From Nitrospinota bacterium (GTDB lineage: Bacteria; Nitrospinota_A; UBA7883; JACRGQ01), in the NCBI GenBank assembly GCA_029881495.1, contig JAOUMJ010000009.1:30162-94161 (forward strand): 64,000 bases of DNA, in the 5' to 3' direction. Below, one piece after another: positions 24,003 to 33,340 of this stretch; positions within the stretch are counted from its first letter, which is position 1, and the number at the start of each line of letters is the position of its first letter. Both the position numbers and the translations under genes were made by a program. Below the pieces are notes generated by a model, which ran no database searches, was not told the origin of the DNA, and saw only the letters and a list, made by a program, of their open reading frames with translations.

Positions 24003-25358
24003 TCAGATAATCAGATGTAAAAGGAGTCCTGCGAAAGAGAAGTAGATAATCAGCGAAGAAATATCGACCAGGGTGAGGACTATCGGTCCCGCGCCGAGCA
24101 CGGGGTCGAGTTTCAGTTTTTGCAGAAGTATCGGGATGAGCGTACCTATGGTCGATGCGGCGCACATAGCGAAGAAGAGGGATAGACCAACGATTATCCC
24201 AAGTCCGGGATTTTGGTTCAGCCCCCACGCGATGAAGCCTATAAGTGTTCCGCAAAAGGTTGCCATAGCGAGGCCGACCCAGAACTCCTTGATGATGAAT
24301 TCAAACATTCCGTCAGGGTCAACCTTGCCGAGCACGAGGCCCCTTACGACGATAGCCGAGCTCTGTGTGCTGACGTTTCCGCTCATGCCGGTGATAACCG
24401 GGATGAAAGCGGCGAGCGCGATGACATGCACCAGGGGGGCACCCATCATTCTGATTATCCCCGCCATCAGTATCCCCCCAGAGAGGGAAGAGACAAGCCA
24501 CGGGAGGCGGTATCTTGCGGCGTTGATCCATGACCCGTATTCAAACTCCTCGTCGTTCGTACCTGCCATTTTCAGAAAATCTTCCGTACTCGCTTCGGTG
24601 ATAACATCGAGCACGTCGTCGTGGAGAATTCGTCCCAGCAGTTTTCCGTTTTCGTCGGTAACCGCAAGGGAGATGAGGTCGTATTTCATAAAGGTGTTCG
24701 CAACCGCCTCCTCGTCGGCGGTGACTGTCACGGATATCGGATTCTTATCCATAATTTCACGAATGGCGATCTCCGGTTTGTAGAGCGCGAGTTTGCTGAG
24801 CGGAACAATGCCGACAAGTTTTTCTTCCCGATCGGTGACGAAAATAAAGTGGTACTCTTCTATCTCTTCGATCTTTGACCTTATAAGCTCGACTGCGTCG
24901 CCACATGTCTGGTCTTCCCGCAGGGAAACCATCTCGGTCTGCATTATTCCTCCCGCTGTCTCCTCGTGGTACTGCAGGAGGTGGCGCACTTCATGGGAGT
25001 CCTCCACCGGAAGGTTATCAAGAACTTTGACAGCCTCTTCCTCCGGCAGGTCTGCCACGAAGTCGGCCGCGTCGTCGGAATTCATCTCGCTCACGATGCC
25101 GGTGAGCTGTTCCGTGCTCAGTTTTTCGGTTAAGAGCTCGCGTGATTCATCGGTGAGGTCTATCAGAATTTCGGAAGCTACTTCTTTCGAGAGTACGTTG
25201 AAAAGCTTTACGGACTCATCCTCTTCAAGATGCTTCTCTATGATCTCAACGATATCGCCCGGATGTAGCTCCGCAACCAGCGAGCGGAGTTTTTCAGGGC
25301 GGTCAAGATTCGCGATAAGGATTGCGATATTGTCGTCATTGATCTCAAAGTCCGCCAT
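24003..25358 (-). CDS. mgtE: Magnesium transporter MgtE
   Basis: 451 residues in the full MgtE layout. First comes an acidic N domain (about 1-135, including DDAADFVADLPEEEAVKVL). Two CBS domains follow (about 140-260), with HEETAGGIMQTEMVSL at their start. The last part is a five-helix membrane domain with FIPVITGMSGNVSTQSSAI and the pore region. Mg2+ binding between N and CBS domains closes the channel when cytosolic Mg2+ is high. Confidence 0.95.
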   Translation of the reverse strand: MADFEINDDNIAILIANLDRPEKLRSLVAELHPGDIVEIIEKHLEEDESVKLFNVLSKEVASEILIDLTDESRELLTEKLSTEQLTGIVSEMNSDDAADFVADLPEEEAVKVLDNLPVEDSHEVRHLLQYHEETAGGIMQTEMVSLREDQTCGDAVELIRSKIEEIEEYHFIFVTDREEKLVGIVPLSKLALYKPEIAIREIMDKNPISVTVTADEEAVANTFMKYDLISLAVTDENGKLLGRILHDDVLDVITEASTEDFLKMAGTNDEEFEYGSWINAARYRLPWLVSSLSGGILMAGIIRMMGAPLVHVIALAAFIPVITGMSGNVSTQSSAIVVRGLVLGKVDPDGMFEFIIKEFWVGLAMATFCGTLIGFIAWGLNQNPGLGIIVGLSLFFAMCAASTIGTLIPILLQKLKLDPVLGAGPIVLTLVDISSLIIYFSFAGLLLHLII

Positions 25359-25588
25359 TGGTTGATTATATTCCTTGCCAGCCTCTTAAATACAGCGGAA
25401 AAGAGAAAGGGACAGGTGCAATGAGGTAGTAATATCAATATGTTGCGCGCAGAAAGCGGGATATATAAATTTAAATATGCATAGGTTTGGCAACGCGTTC
25501 GTCATGTTGGCAAATATTATCGCTTTACTATGTGGTGCGGTACGTTGTAGAATTCCTGTTTTTATATCGAAATGGAGACCATAAAGAC

Positions 25589-25831
25589 ATGGCAATGATA
25601 TGTGAAGTATGCGGAAAAGGGCCGATGTTCGGCAACAACGTCAGTCACGCGCATAACGTGACGAAGAGGCGTTTCAATCCGAACCTTCAGTCCGTTCGCG
25701 CACTTGTGGATGGAACTGTAAGGAAGATGAAGGTTTGCACCAACTGCATTAAAAGCGGGAAGGTGACAAAGGCTCCGAAACGCGTTATTCCTCTGAAGGT
25801 TGCTACGGAGAAGACCGCCGCAAAAAGCTGA
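25589..25831 (+). CDS. rpmB: 50S ribosomal protein L28
   Basis: 80 residues from ATG at 25589 with GGAGA upstream. An in-frame start at 25487 is rejected because L28 begins [12 protein letters not shown]. The protein has [15 protein letters not shown] and the two CXXC pairs (CEVC, CTNC) of zinc-binding L28. The Ala/Lys tail is normal. Confidence 0.95.
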   Translation: MAMICEVCGKGPMFGNNVSHAHNVTKRRFNPNLQSVRALVDGTVRKMKVCTNCIKSGKVTKAPKRVIPLKVATEKTAAKS

Positions 25832-25929
25832 CCCTCAAAAAAGTTCATACCAGAAACGGGTAGACCCCCATATTTCCCTATACAGAGCGTATGGGGTACG
25901 TCTCCCATTTCCCTCCCATGAAACAGAGA

Positions 25930-25980
25930 TAGATCCTTCCCGAATGCCTTTTAAAACAGGCGAGGGAAGTGATCTGATCT
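25930..25980. other. Imperfect hairpin after rpmB
   Basis: CTTCCC and GGGAAG flank GCCT and AGGC in a nested inverted repeat, with outer AGATC/GATCT pairs. It lacks a T run. It could be a processing or stability hairpin of the rpmB transcript. The rest of the gap to 26058 shows nothing clear. Confidence 0.3.
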
Positions 25981-26057
25981 GTATTGTCTAAGCTATTTCA
26001 TACGGATGAAAAGGGGTTGAAGGGAGCGTTATATCTACTCGGGAGCGTGGCGTGCTT

Positions 26058-26372
26058 TTATATCACTTTTACTTCAAGGCCGAACCGGGAGAGGTAGTAG
26101 GTCATCAGCGCGGCGATGTTTTTCCGGTTGATGGAGTAGTAGATCTCTTTCCCCTCCCTTTTGGTCTCAATGACGCCCGATTTTTTCAGCACGGCGAGGT
26201 GATGGCTCACCGACGGCTGTTTCATGGAGAAGTGGGTGCATATCTCCGATACGTTCATTCTCCGCTCCAGGAGGAGTTCTAGGATCTTCATCCTGTGCTT
26301 GTCGGCAAACCCTTCAAAGAACGCGCGTATCTGCGTGTCGATTTTCTTTTCAGTCTCTTTGATCTTTGCCAC
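26058..26372 (-). CDS. ArsR-family transcriptional regulator
   Basis: 104 residues from GTG. It is a winged helix of the ArsR/SmtB type, with MNVSEICTHFSMKQPSVSHH as recognition region and GKEIYYSINRKNIAAL as wing. There are no Cys/His metal sites of the classical kind (only one Cys), so the inducer is unknown. It follows the sigma-54 activator gene on the same strand after about 140 bases. Confidence 0.85.
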   Translation of the reverse strand: MAKIKETEKKIDTQIRAFFEGFADKHRMKILELLLERRMNVSEICTHFSMKQPSVSHHLAVLKKSGVIETKREGKEIYYSINRKNIAALMTYYLSRFGLEVKVI

Positions 26373-26513
26373 GTCGGATATGATACCAGAAGGGATGAGG
26401 CTTGTTACAGTTCCATTCCTCTTTCGGTTTTTTTGATAACTCCGACATCCTTCTCATTTCATACGCATTATGTGAATACGCCCCAGGCAAAAGCCTCTGC
26501 TACCAAGTAGGAG

Positions 26514-27866
26514 CTACTTCAGTTTGCTGGAGAGGGTGTTGCGGTTTATGCCGAGTAATTTCGCGGCGGCTATCTTGTTCCCCTTCGTTTTTTCGAGCGC
26601 CTTCCTTATCAGTTTCCCTTCAACCTCTTCCACGACGCGTTTGTAGATACTCTCTCCCCCTTTTTCGATCTCGCGCGCAAGCCAGACATCCAGTTCGGCG
26701 GGGGATTCCTCTTCCGGCGGTGAAAAGCTGGAGGGGAGAAGTATGTCATCGTCGGTCATTACGATCGCGCGAGTTATCGTGTTCTGCAGTTGGCGTACGT
26801 TGCCCGGCCACGCCCTTTGCGAAAGTTCATAGAGCGCGGTATCTGATATTTTCTTCCCTTCGCCGAATTTTTTCGTGAAGTAGCGAGCCAGTATTTCTAT
26901 ATCCTCGATCCGTTCACGAAGCGGGGGTACCTTTATCGAGATGACATTCAGGCGGTGATAAAGATCTTCGCGGAACTCGTTCTTCTCCACCATTTTCTTA
27001 AGAGGTTTGTTGGTCGCGGCGATGAACCGCACGTCGACTTTGTCAAAGTCATTTCCTCCGACGGGGGTGATCTTCCCCTCCTCAAGGAAGCGGAGAAGTT
27101 TTGCCTGCATGTTGAGCGGGGTGTCGCCTATCTCATCCATGAAGAGCGTTCCGCCGTGCGCTTCGCGCAAACGCCCCGGCCTCTCCCTGTCGGCACCGGT
27201 GAACGCGCCTTTAACATGTCCGAAGAGCTCGCTTTCGATAAGGTCCTTCGGAACGGCGGCGCAGTTCAGCGTGACGAACGGTTTTCCGGTCCTGTCGGAA
27301 AATTCGTGGACGTTGCGCGCGACAAGCTCCTTGCCGCTTCCGCTTTCGCCGGTGACGAGGACTGTGAATTTGGATGAAGCCGCTTTTCCGATCTTTTTGT
27401 AGAGCTTCTGCATCGCGGGGCTGTTGCCGATTATCTCGTAGTCGGTCTCGTCGACCGGCCTTGTGTAGGGATCGAGTTTGGAGGATGAGATGAGGAGCCT
27501 TCTCTGCTCCAGCCGGTTCAGGATCTCTTCTATCTCTTTCAGGTCGAAAGGCTTGACGAGGTATTCAAAGGCCCCTTTTCTCACGGCGCGGATGGCGTTC
27601 TTCATCGTCGATTCTGCGGTCATTACCACGCTTGTCCCTTTGGCGCCTTGCTGTTTTATCCATCCAAGCAGGTCGAGACCGTTTCCGTCGGGCAGACGGA
27701 TGTCGAGGAAGTGTAGTTGGTAATGGGTTGCTTTCAGGGCGGTCTTCGCGTCCTCAACTCTTTCTACAGCATCGACGCTGAATCCTCTGCCGGTGAGGAA
27801 TTTCGAGAGGACGAAGCGTATCGACGATTCATCTTCGACTATCAGTATTCTGCCGGCGTTTGGCAT
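26514..27866 (-). CDS. Sigma-54-dependent response regulator (NtrC family)
   Basis: 450 residues. Receiver domain about 1-120, with acceptor Asp in LHFLDIRLPDGNG and Lys in YLVKPFDL. AAA+ domain about 145-385, with GESGSGKELVARNV (Walker A), the sigma-54 contact loop GAFTGA and GGTLFMDEIGD (Walker B). The C-terminal Fis-type helix-turn-helix ends AAAKLLGINRNTLSSKLK. It activates RpoN promoters, two of which are visible in this window. No partner kinase gene is adjacent, and which promoters it serves is unknown. Confidence 0.93.
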   Translation of the reverse strand: MPNAGRILIVEDESSIRFVLSKFLTGRGFSVDAVERVEDAKTALKATHYQLHFLDIRLPDGNGLDLLGWIKQQGAKGTSVVMTAESTMKNAIRAVRKGAFEYLVKPFDLKEIEEILNRLEQRRLLISSSKLDPYTRPVDETDYEIIGNSPAMQKLYKKIGKAASSKFTVLVTGESGSGKELVARNVHEFSDRTGKPFVTLNCAAVPKDLIESELFGHVKGAFTGADRERPGRLREAHGGTLFMDEIGDTPLNMQAKLLRFLEEGKITPVGGNDFDKVDVRFIAATNKPLKKMVEKNEFREDLYHRLNVISIKVPPLRERIEDIEILARYFTKKFGEGKKISDTALYELSQRAWPGNVRQLQNTITRAIVMTDDDILLPSSFSPPEEESPAELDVWLAREIEKGGESIYKRVVEEVEGKLIRKALEKTKGNKIAAAKLLGINRNTLSSKLK

Positions 27867-28268
27867 TTAGTCTTTCGAGTCGGAGGGATCCTCGCGTGAT
27901 TCATGCCCCGGTAGAAGTTTTGAGCCTGACGATTTGGCGGATGTTTCGGCATGTTCATCTTCGATCTCATCCTGGATAGGTTCAGGCGGGATCTTTTTGA
28001 AATTGAGAAGTTCCTCGTCCTGCTGTTTTATGCGCCTGCTGAGTTTTTTGATCGTATGTCTCAGTTTAATCTGTTCTACAAGGGTGACCAGGGCGGTAAT
28101 GATCGAGCCTATCGCGGCGGCACCGAGCACCGCGAAAGAAAACGGCATCGGCCCGATGGTTTTATCAAGGTAATATTTGATGATGACGCTTGGCTCCATA
28201 TTCTGGAGAGCGAACAGAACCAGTACTATCAGGATAGCAAGTGCGAATAAAAATTTCAGTGCAACCAC
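27867..28268 (-). CDS. LapA-domain membrane protein
   Basis: 133 residues. Two membrane helices (about 5-22 and 42-66), with the sequence between them (LFALQNMEPSVIIKYY) being the mark of LapA/DUF1049 proteins, which act with LapB in lipopolysaccharide assembly in enterics. A coiled-coil and an acidic tail follow. Its stop touches the start of the sigma-54 activator gene. Confidence 0.75.
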   Translation of the reverse strand: MVALKFLFALAILIVLVLFALQNMEPSVIIKYYLDKTIGPMPFSFAVLGAAAIGSIITALVTLVEQIKLRHTIKKLSRRIKQQDEELLNFKKIPPEPIQDEIEDEHAETSAKSSGSKLLPGHESREDPSDSKD

Positions 28269-28324
28269 AAATTTCCCTCCATGTGGTTATCAGCGGGATA
28301 CATATTGACCGAACCGGGAAAATT

Positions 28325-28840
28325 TCACCCCTTTTTCTTTCCGGTTCCAGAATCGCCTTTGCCACCTTTGGGCTCTGATTTTGTTTCTCCCTTGGGAGGC
28401 TCTATATCATCCTCATCCCGTTCTTTGCTTTTTTCTTCCTTTTTTGGGGCTTCCTTGCGTGCTGCGGAAGGCTTTGAGACTGGTTCATCTTCCTTCGAAA
28501 GGGCGCTTTTCGTTTTTTCCCATACGGAGGAAACTTCGGTTGCCATTACATCGCGCTCCGAAGCGGCCTGGATTTTCAGCGACTCAAGTAGTTCGTTGAT
28601 CTTTTCGATTTCCGAATCAATACCGTTAATTTCTTCGATAATCATTTTTATCTGGTCGTTTTCAGCATTGACAGGCTGAGATGCCGCCAAAAGGTTGAAT
28701 GCATTCTGTCCCAGCCGTGTGAAGGCATCCTCTTTTTTGTTCTTGAAACTCACCTCTCGCAGTTTTAAAAGGACTATATCCTTCTGTTCCTTTGTCTGTC
28801 CAAGAAGCAAGCCGCCTATTTTTTTAACGTCTTCCCACAT
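28325..28840 (-). CDS. Coiled-coil protein with charged tail, unknown
   Basis: 171 residues. The first 100 are helical and include a likely coiled coil around residues 60-90. The last 60 are almost all Lys, Glu, Asp, Pro, Ser and Gly and are surely disordered. There is no signal peptide or membrane segment. I recognise no family. It sits in a minus-strand run with the LapA-like and sigma-54 activator genes. Confidence 0.6.
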   Translation of the reverse strand: MWEDVKKIGGLLLGQTKEQKDIVLLKLREVSFKNKKEDAFTRLGQNAFNLLAASQPVNAENDQIKMIIEEINGIDSEIEKINELLESLKIQAASERDVMATEVSSVWEKTKSALSKEDEPVSKPSAARKEAPKKEEKSKERDEDDIEPPKGETKSEPKGGKGDSGTGKKKG

Positions 28841-28852
28841 GATATTTTTCTC

Positions 28853-29302
28853 CTATTCCTGTAGGGTCTTCAGGAGGTCTTGAGCCTCGCTTTTGAGCTT
28901 GATGATCTTTTCGAGCTTTTCAGGATTTGCCACAAATTTCGATTCGGCATCCTCCAGCAGTCCTATGGTCTTGATAACCTCTTTTTCAAGGTGTCTGAAA
29001 TCAGCGATGGTCGCTTGAGAGGCGACTGATTTTGTTAAAGTATCAGCCGTTGGCAGACCCTTTACATCCCCGGTATTATAAAAATATGCCCCGGCCATCG
29101 CAAGAACCAGAATCCCGGCTATCAAAAGAACGGTAAAATTTATGCTATCTGAAGATGACCTTTCTTCAAGGTCATCCCCCGGACGCACGGAGTAAACCGG
29201 CCTGTCGTAGGTGGTTTTTTTCTCCCGCGGCGGATTATTTTTCCCGACAGTTCCCTGAGGCGGCAGATCTACATATCCGTAATCTTCGCTTTCACTTGCC
29301 AT
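28853..29302 (-). CDS. Single-span membrane protein, unknown
   Basis: 149 residues from the Met at 29302. A GTG start at 29338 would add 12 residues with no better ribosome site. The N-terminal 55 residues are polar and Pro-rich. One membrane helix follows (about 57-75, NFTVLLIAGILVLAMAGAY), then a helical exterior domain. The next gene downstream begins 12 bases later, so the two are likely cotranscribed. Confidence 0.6.
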   Translation of the reverse strand: MASESEDYGYVDLPPQGTVGKNNPPREKKTTYDRPVYSVRPGDDLEERSSSDSINFTVLLIAGILVLAMAGAYFYNTGDVKGLPTADTLTKSVASQATIADFRHLEKEVIKTIGLLEDAESKFVANPEKLEKIIKLKSEAQDLLKTLQE

Positions 29303-29526
29303 AGCGTTTATATTACAGTAAAAAACAGGTTCTTTCACTGATTTAATATTCGCTCTGCCGACAAAAAAAAGCTTGGAATTTTCTGGGTTTTAACAAAATT
29401 TTCGCCAATACCGAAAAAATCATTTCAGTTTTGTAAGCGTTTATTGAATCGACTTTTCGCGCGGCTTCTCTAAAATAATATGAAAAAACCGCTTTTTTGC
29501 GCGGCAGGTTGATATCAAATGCAATA

Positions 29527-29543
29527 GGTATTAAACTAATACC
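29527..29543. promoter_or_regulatory. Operator-like palindrome before the 137-aa gene
   Basis: GGTATTA and TAATACC are perfect inverted repeats around AAC. The site lies about 25 bases before the ATG at 29568 and close to the start site, a good place for a repressor. Confidence 0.35.
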
Positions 29544-29567
29544 AATTAATTGACAGGAGGCAGGCAA

Positions 29568-29981
29568 ATGGCTAGCAACCCAGACAGGGAAATGGAGAAA
29601 CTTTCCAGGGCTATCGTAGAGGCGATACTTGCGTCTGATGATGTAAAAAAGTCTCTCGAGAAACTTCAGCACGTCGATAGCAGTACCTATAAAAGTTTGA
29701 TGGTCTTCATGCTCCGTCTTGATTCGCTGTCGGATTTCAGAAATAAGCTCTCTTCGGATATTTCAGATATGGATGAGATGCCGGATCTTGAAATGGAGAA
29801 GGGGGATGAGATCGCCATTCCAAAAAAGAGGAAAGTGCGAAAAAGCGCCGACAAGGTGTTCCTCCCGGATATCATTGACGGAAGGATCATCTCCGGTAGC
29901 GAAAAGAAATTCCTCGATTTCCTCGCGGACAATTTCGATCAGGATACCTGGCTCAGGGAACACGGTCTGACCCTGGACTGA
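29568..29981 (+). CDS. Conserved-looking soluble protein, unknown (137 aa)
   Basis: The start at 29568 has a textbook AGGAGG eight bases upstream. The protein is acidic and helical, with a KKRKVRK basic patch in the middle and a C-terminal block VFLPDIIDGRIISGSEKKFL then FLADNFDQDTWL. I recognise no family. It stands alone between convergent and divergent neighbours. Confidence 0.6.
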   Translation: MASNPDREMEKLSRAIVEAILASDDVKKSLEKLQHVDSSTYKSLMVFMLRLDSLSDFRNKLSSDISDMDEMPDLEMEKGDEIAIPKKRKVRKSADKVFLPDIIDGRIISGSEKKFLDFLADNFDQDTWLREHGLTLD

Positions 29982-30124
29982 GAGCCCCCCTCAGGTTCGC
30001 AATTCACTACCCCGCCATGCAGGATAATTGCGTTTAAATATCTCCCTCTATGGCGGGTTGCCAGTTCTTGAAATTGTTATATGGTATGTTTTGGGAATCT
30101 CGCATCTCCGTTGCGCAGAGGGGA

Positions 30125-31951
30125 TCAGCCTAATGCCAATTTTATTTTTGAAATAATCGCCTGTTCCGTGAACGGTCTCCTGACAATGTCGGTACTAAGC
30201 CCGGACAAGGTAGTCTCTCCGATCTCGTCTTCACCCTGCTCGGCCAGTATTAAAATCAGCACGTCACGAAATTCGTGGTTTTTTTTCGCCTGCTCAAGAA
30301 ATACATATCCAGATTCGGTGGCAACAGGGTAATCGACGAAAACAAGGTCCGGGCGTCTCTCCTTGACGGTGCCGAACGCCCTTGAGCAGTCGTCCATTTC
30401 AATAACGTCAACTTCTTCAACTGCAAGAATGTCCGCAATGAATTTTCTGGATTCGGCATTTTTACTTATTATTATCGCAAACGGTTTCCTGTCGGGTATG
30501 ACGATCCTGAAAACACTCCCCTGGCCAAGAACAGACTCAACTTCCAGATCTCCGCTATGCGCTTTTGTTATGTCTTTGCAGAGCGGGAGGCCAAGTCCTG
30601 TTCCTGTTTCGCCGGCAGTTCCGGCGGTAGAGGTCTTTTCCTCGTAGTTGAAGAGATTTTTACGCCTGTTTTCTTCTATTCCTATCCCGGTATCTGAAAC
30701 GGCGATGACCTGCATCCCGCTTCTGCCCGGCTCAAGAAATATCTTTATCGTATCCCCGCGCTTGCAGAATTTGATGCTGTTTACGAGCAGGTTCTCTATG
30801 ACCTGCTGTAAAAGGGCGGGATCACCAAATATCCTCGCGCCATGCGGGATATCTATCTTCAAAGATATTCCTTTCATCGCCGCGGGATCGCTTATCGTAA
30901 AGTTTATCTTCAGTACCATCTGGTACAGGTTGAAGAAACGCATTTCAGGTCTTAATATCCCTGTCTTTATTCTGTTGATGTTCAAGAGATTTTCAGTAAG
31001 TTCCAGCATGTTTTTGGTGATTGAAATGGAGTTCGCAAGGAATTTCTCCGTCTCCGCTTCGTTGCGGTTCTCTCCGACCATCCTGAGGTATGAAAGGAGC
31101 GTGCTGAGAGGCGCGCGGAGATCGTGGGCGACAAGAGATACGAATTTGTCCCTTAGTTTGGTGGCCTGTTCGGCGTTCTCTTTGGCGGCCCATAGCTGAA
31201 GCTCAGCTTTTTTTCTTTCAGTGATATCTGTAAAGGCTCCTATCTGGCCTGTCTGTTTTCCTTCGGAATTGAATACCGGCCCGCCTGACACGACGACTTC
31301 CCTTTTGCTTCCGTTTCTTCCAACCAGCGTCACCTCATAGCTGGAGATTATCCCCATCTCCCTTTTTTTGCTCTCTTCATTTATCCTTTCGAGGCTTCCG
31401 ATTGTGAAGAAGGAGTGGAAGGTCTCGTTTTGCAGCTCTTCAGGGCTTTCTATCTCCAGCATTTCGCACATGACGTCGTTCACATATACGGTGTAACCAT
31501 CAGTCGTTACGTTCCAGATGCCTATCGGGGCATGGTCCGCGAGCGCCTTGTACATCTGCTGGCTGTCTATGAGCGATGCTTCTGTCGCTCTGCTTTCAAC
31601 CGCGAACTGGATGGAGTGGTGGAGGAGAGGGGGTGTGAGCATCCCTAGCACCAGGTAGTCGGATACCCCCATTTTTCTGGCGGCCAATTCGCGGCTGGTA
31701 TCCTGTTTTTCAACGATCATCAGCGTAGGGATTTTCTGGTGCTCTCTTGTGAGCTTTTTCAGCATCGTGAATTCCTGTTTGCCGTCGACGAAATTCAGGA
31801 TGATCAGTCCGACCCCATCAAGGTCGGGTTCCTTTGAGAAATCCTTGTAGGTGCGAATTCCGAGTTCGTAGGCTCCCTTTTTCATTTTCTTGAAAAGGGA
31901 TGCTATCTTTCCATGTGCCAGTACAGTTTTTTCCAACAGAATAATTTTCAT
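30125..31951 (-). CDS. PAS hybrid histidine kinase with flanking degenerate receivers
   Basis: 608 residues. N-terminal receiver-like domain (about 1-120) in which the strand that normally ends in the acceptor Asp reads LIILNF, so it probably cannot be phosphorylated. PAS about 130-250, HisKA with SLVAHDLRAPLS (about 285), HATPase with NLLVNSIKF, VSDTGIGI and GTGLGLPLC, and a C-terminal receiver whose acceptor region reads LVFVDYPVATES. The kinase core is clearly paralogous to the array kinase at 10342-11991. No membrane segment is visible. Confidence 0.88.
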   Translation of the reverse strand: MKIILLEKTVLAHGKIASLFKKMKKGAYELGIRTYKDFSKEPDLDGVGLIILNFVDGKQEFTMLKKLTREHQKIPTLMIVEKQDTSRELAARKMGVSDYLVLGMLTPPLLHHSIQFAVESRATEASLIDSQQMYKALADHAPIGIWNVTTDGYTVYVNDVMCEMLEIESPEELQNETFHSFFTIGSLERINEESKKREMGIISSYEVTLVGRNGSKREVVVSGGPVFNSEGKQTGQIGAFTDITERKKAELQLWAAKENAEQATKLRDKFVSLVAHDLRAPLSTLLSYLRMVGENRNEAETEKFLANSISITKNMLELTENLLNINRIKTGILRPEMRFFNLYQMVLKINFTISDPAAMKGISLKIDIPHGARIFGDPALLQQVIENLLVNSIKFCKRGDTIKIFLEPGRSGMQVIAVSDTGIGIEENRRKNLFNYEEKTSTAGTAGETGTGLGLPLCKDITKAHSGDLEVESVLGQGSVFRIVIPDRKPFAIIISKNAESRKFIADILAVEEVDVIEMDDCSRAFGTVKERRPDLVFVDYPVATESGYVFLEQAKKNHEFRDVLILILAEQGEDEIGETTLSGLSTDIVRRPFTEQAIISKIKLALG

Positions 31952-32253
31952 ATCATTCCAGAGCTTTCAACATACATTCAGTTCACAAGCTTCTGCAAAG
32001 GCATCACGGTGAATTGTCGTGCAGTTATAGTCGATTTCCGGTTCCCCCCGTATCTATAGTAATTCCGCATCTTAGCAGATTGTTGATTTGAAAAAAAAGC
32101 GGACTGTTTCAGGGTACCTTTTATAAGTGGTGGATATCGGCTGTAATTTGTTCTTGTTGCGCGTGGTTTGGTTATTAAATAGACTAGCCTGAACCGGCGG
32201 AAACGGATTTTGCGAATGTTGCCGGTATTGTTCCATTTTTCAGGAGAAGATCC
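31952..32253. other. Divergent intergenic region, kinase / pheA
   Basis: About 300 bases between divergent genes. I see no clear ORF, RNA structure or strong repeat. The only landmark is CAGGAG before the pheA start. Confidence 0.4.
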
Positions 32254-33327
32254 TTGACTGATATAAAAGGCTACCGGGTGAAGATAGACGAGCTCGACAG
32301 GAAGATTGTCGAACTTCTGAATGCGCGCGCCGAAATGGCGGTGGAGATAGGCAACATAAAGTCGCAGGAAGGAAAGGAGGTCTACGACGCCAAGCGGGAA
32401 GTAGAGGTGATGAAAAACCTCAAAAAGGCGAACAGGCTGATCCCCGATGAGTCGTTGCGCTCCATCTATCGTGAAATTATTTCCGCTTCAAGGTCGCTTG
32501 AGAAGAGGGATGTAGTCGCTTTTCTCGGGCCGGAAGGGACCTTTTCGCACGAAGCCGCGATTACGGTTTTCGGCAGTTCCTGCGAGTTCTTGCCGGTCTC
32601 CGATTTCGAGACGATTTTCAGCGAAGTGGAGAAGGGGAACGCCATGTTCGGCGTTATTCCGGTTGAAAACTCCATAGAGGGGATCGTCCCCCGCACGCTT
32701 GACCTCCTTGCGGAATCGAATCTCCTCATATCGGCGGAAATATCGATCAAGGCGAACCAGAATCTCGTCTCGAAGGAGAAGAGCATTTCGTCGGTTAAAA
32801 AGCTCTTTTCGCATCCTCAGCCGCTGGGTCAGTGCAGGAAATTCATCCTCAAAAACCTTCAGGGGGTGGAGGTAAAGGAGACTCCCAGCACGTCTGCCGC
32901 CGCGAAGCTGGCCTCGAAAACGAAAAACTCAGCCGCGCTGGCGTCTTTGACCGCTTCCCGTATCTACGGCCTTAATGTGCTGAAGCGCAATGTGCAGGAT
33001 CATTCAAACAGCATGACCAGGTTCCTGGTGGTGTCGCGGCTCCCCTCAGGGAAGCCCGCCGAAGGGGTAAGGACCAGAACGTCAATAGCGTTCAAGCTGA
33101 AAAACAAGCCAGGTGAGCTTTACCGCGTGCTGGGGATTTTCGAGAAAAACAGTATTAACCTCACGAAGATCGCCTCCCGCCCGGTGCCGAGCGATACATG
33201 GGGCTACGTTTTTTATCTTGATTTCGAGGGGCACAGGGATGAGAAAATCACCGCTTCCGCACTTGATGAACTGGCGCAGATCGCCGATGACCTGAAAATA
33301 TTCGGTTCGTACCCGATGGAGCAATAA
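32254..33327 (+). CDS. pheA: Chorismate mutase / prephenate dehydratase (P-protein)
   Basis: 357 residues from TTG with CAGGAG upstream. Chorismate mutase domain about 1-85 (IDELDRKIVELLNARAEMA). Prephenate dehydratase domain about 90-270 (FLGPEGTFSHEAA, VPVENSIEG, with the catalytic Thr region in KETPSTSAAAKLA). ACT domain about 275-355 (KNKPGELYRVLGIF, ITKIASRP as LTKIASRP) for phenylalanine feedback. It makes phenylpyruvate from chorismate. hisC follows after seven bases. Confidence 0.95.
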   Translation: MTDIKGYRVKIDELDRKIVELLNARAEMAVEIGNIKSQEGKEVYDAKREVEVMKNLKKANRLIPDESLRSIYREIISASRSLEKRDVVAFLGPEGTFSHEAAITVFGSSCEFLPVSDFETIFSEVEKGNAMFGVIPVENSIEGIVPRTLDLLAESNLLISAEISIKANQNLVSKEKSISSVKKLFSHPQPLGQCRKFILKNLQGVEVKETPSTSAAAKLASKTKNSAALASLTASRIYGLNVLKRNVQDHSNSMTRFLVVSRLPSGKPAEGVRTRTSIAFKLKNKPGELYRVLGIFEKNSINLTKIASRPVPSDTWGYVFYLDFEGHRDEKITASALDELAQIADDLKIFGSYPMEQ

Positions 33328-33340
33328 GAAGAGGATGGAT

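Noticed and set aside
29990..30060. Long-range inverted repeat CCCGCCAT/ATGGCGGG between convergent genes
   Set aside because: The loop is over 30 bases and there is no T run. It is too weak to call a terminator.
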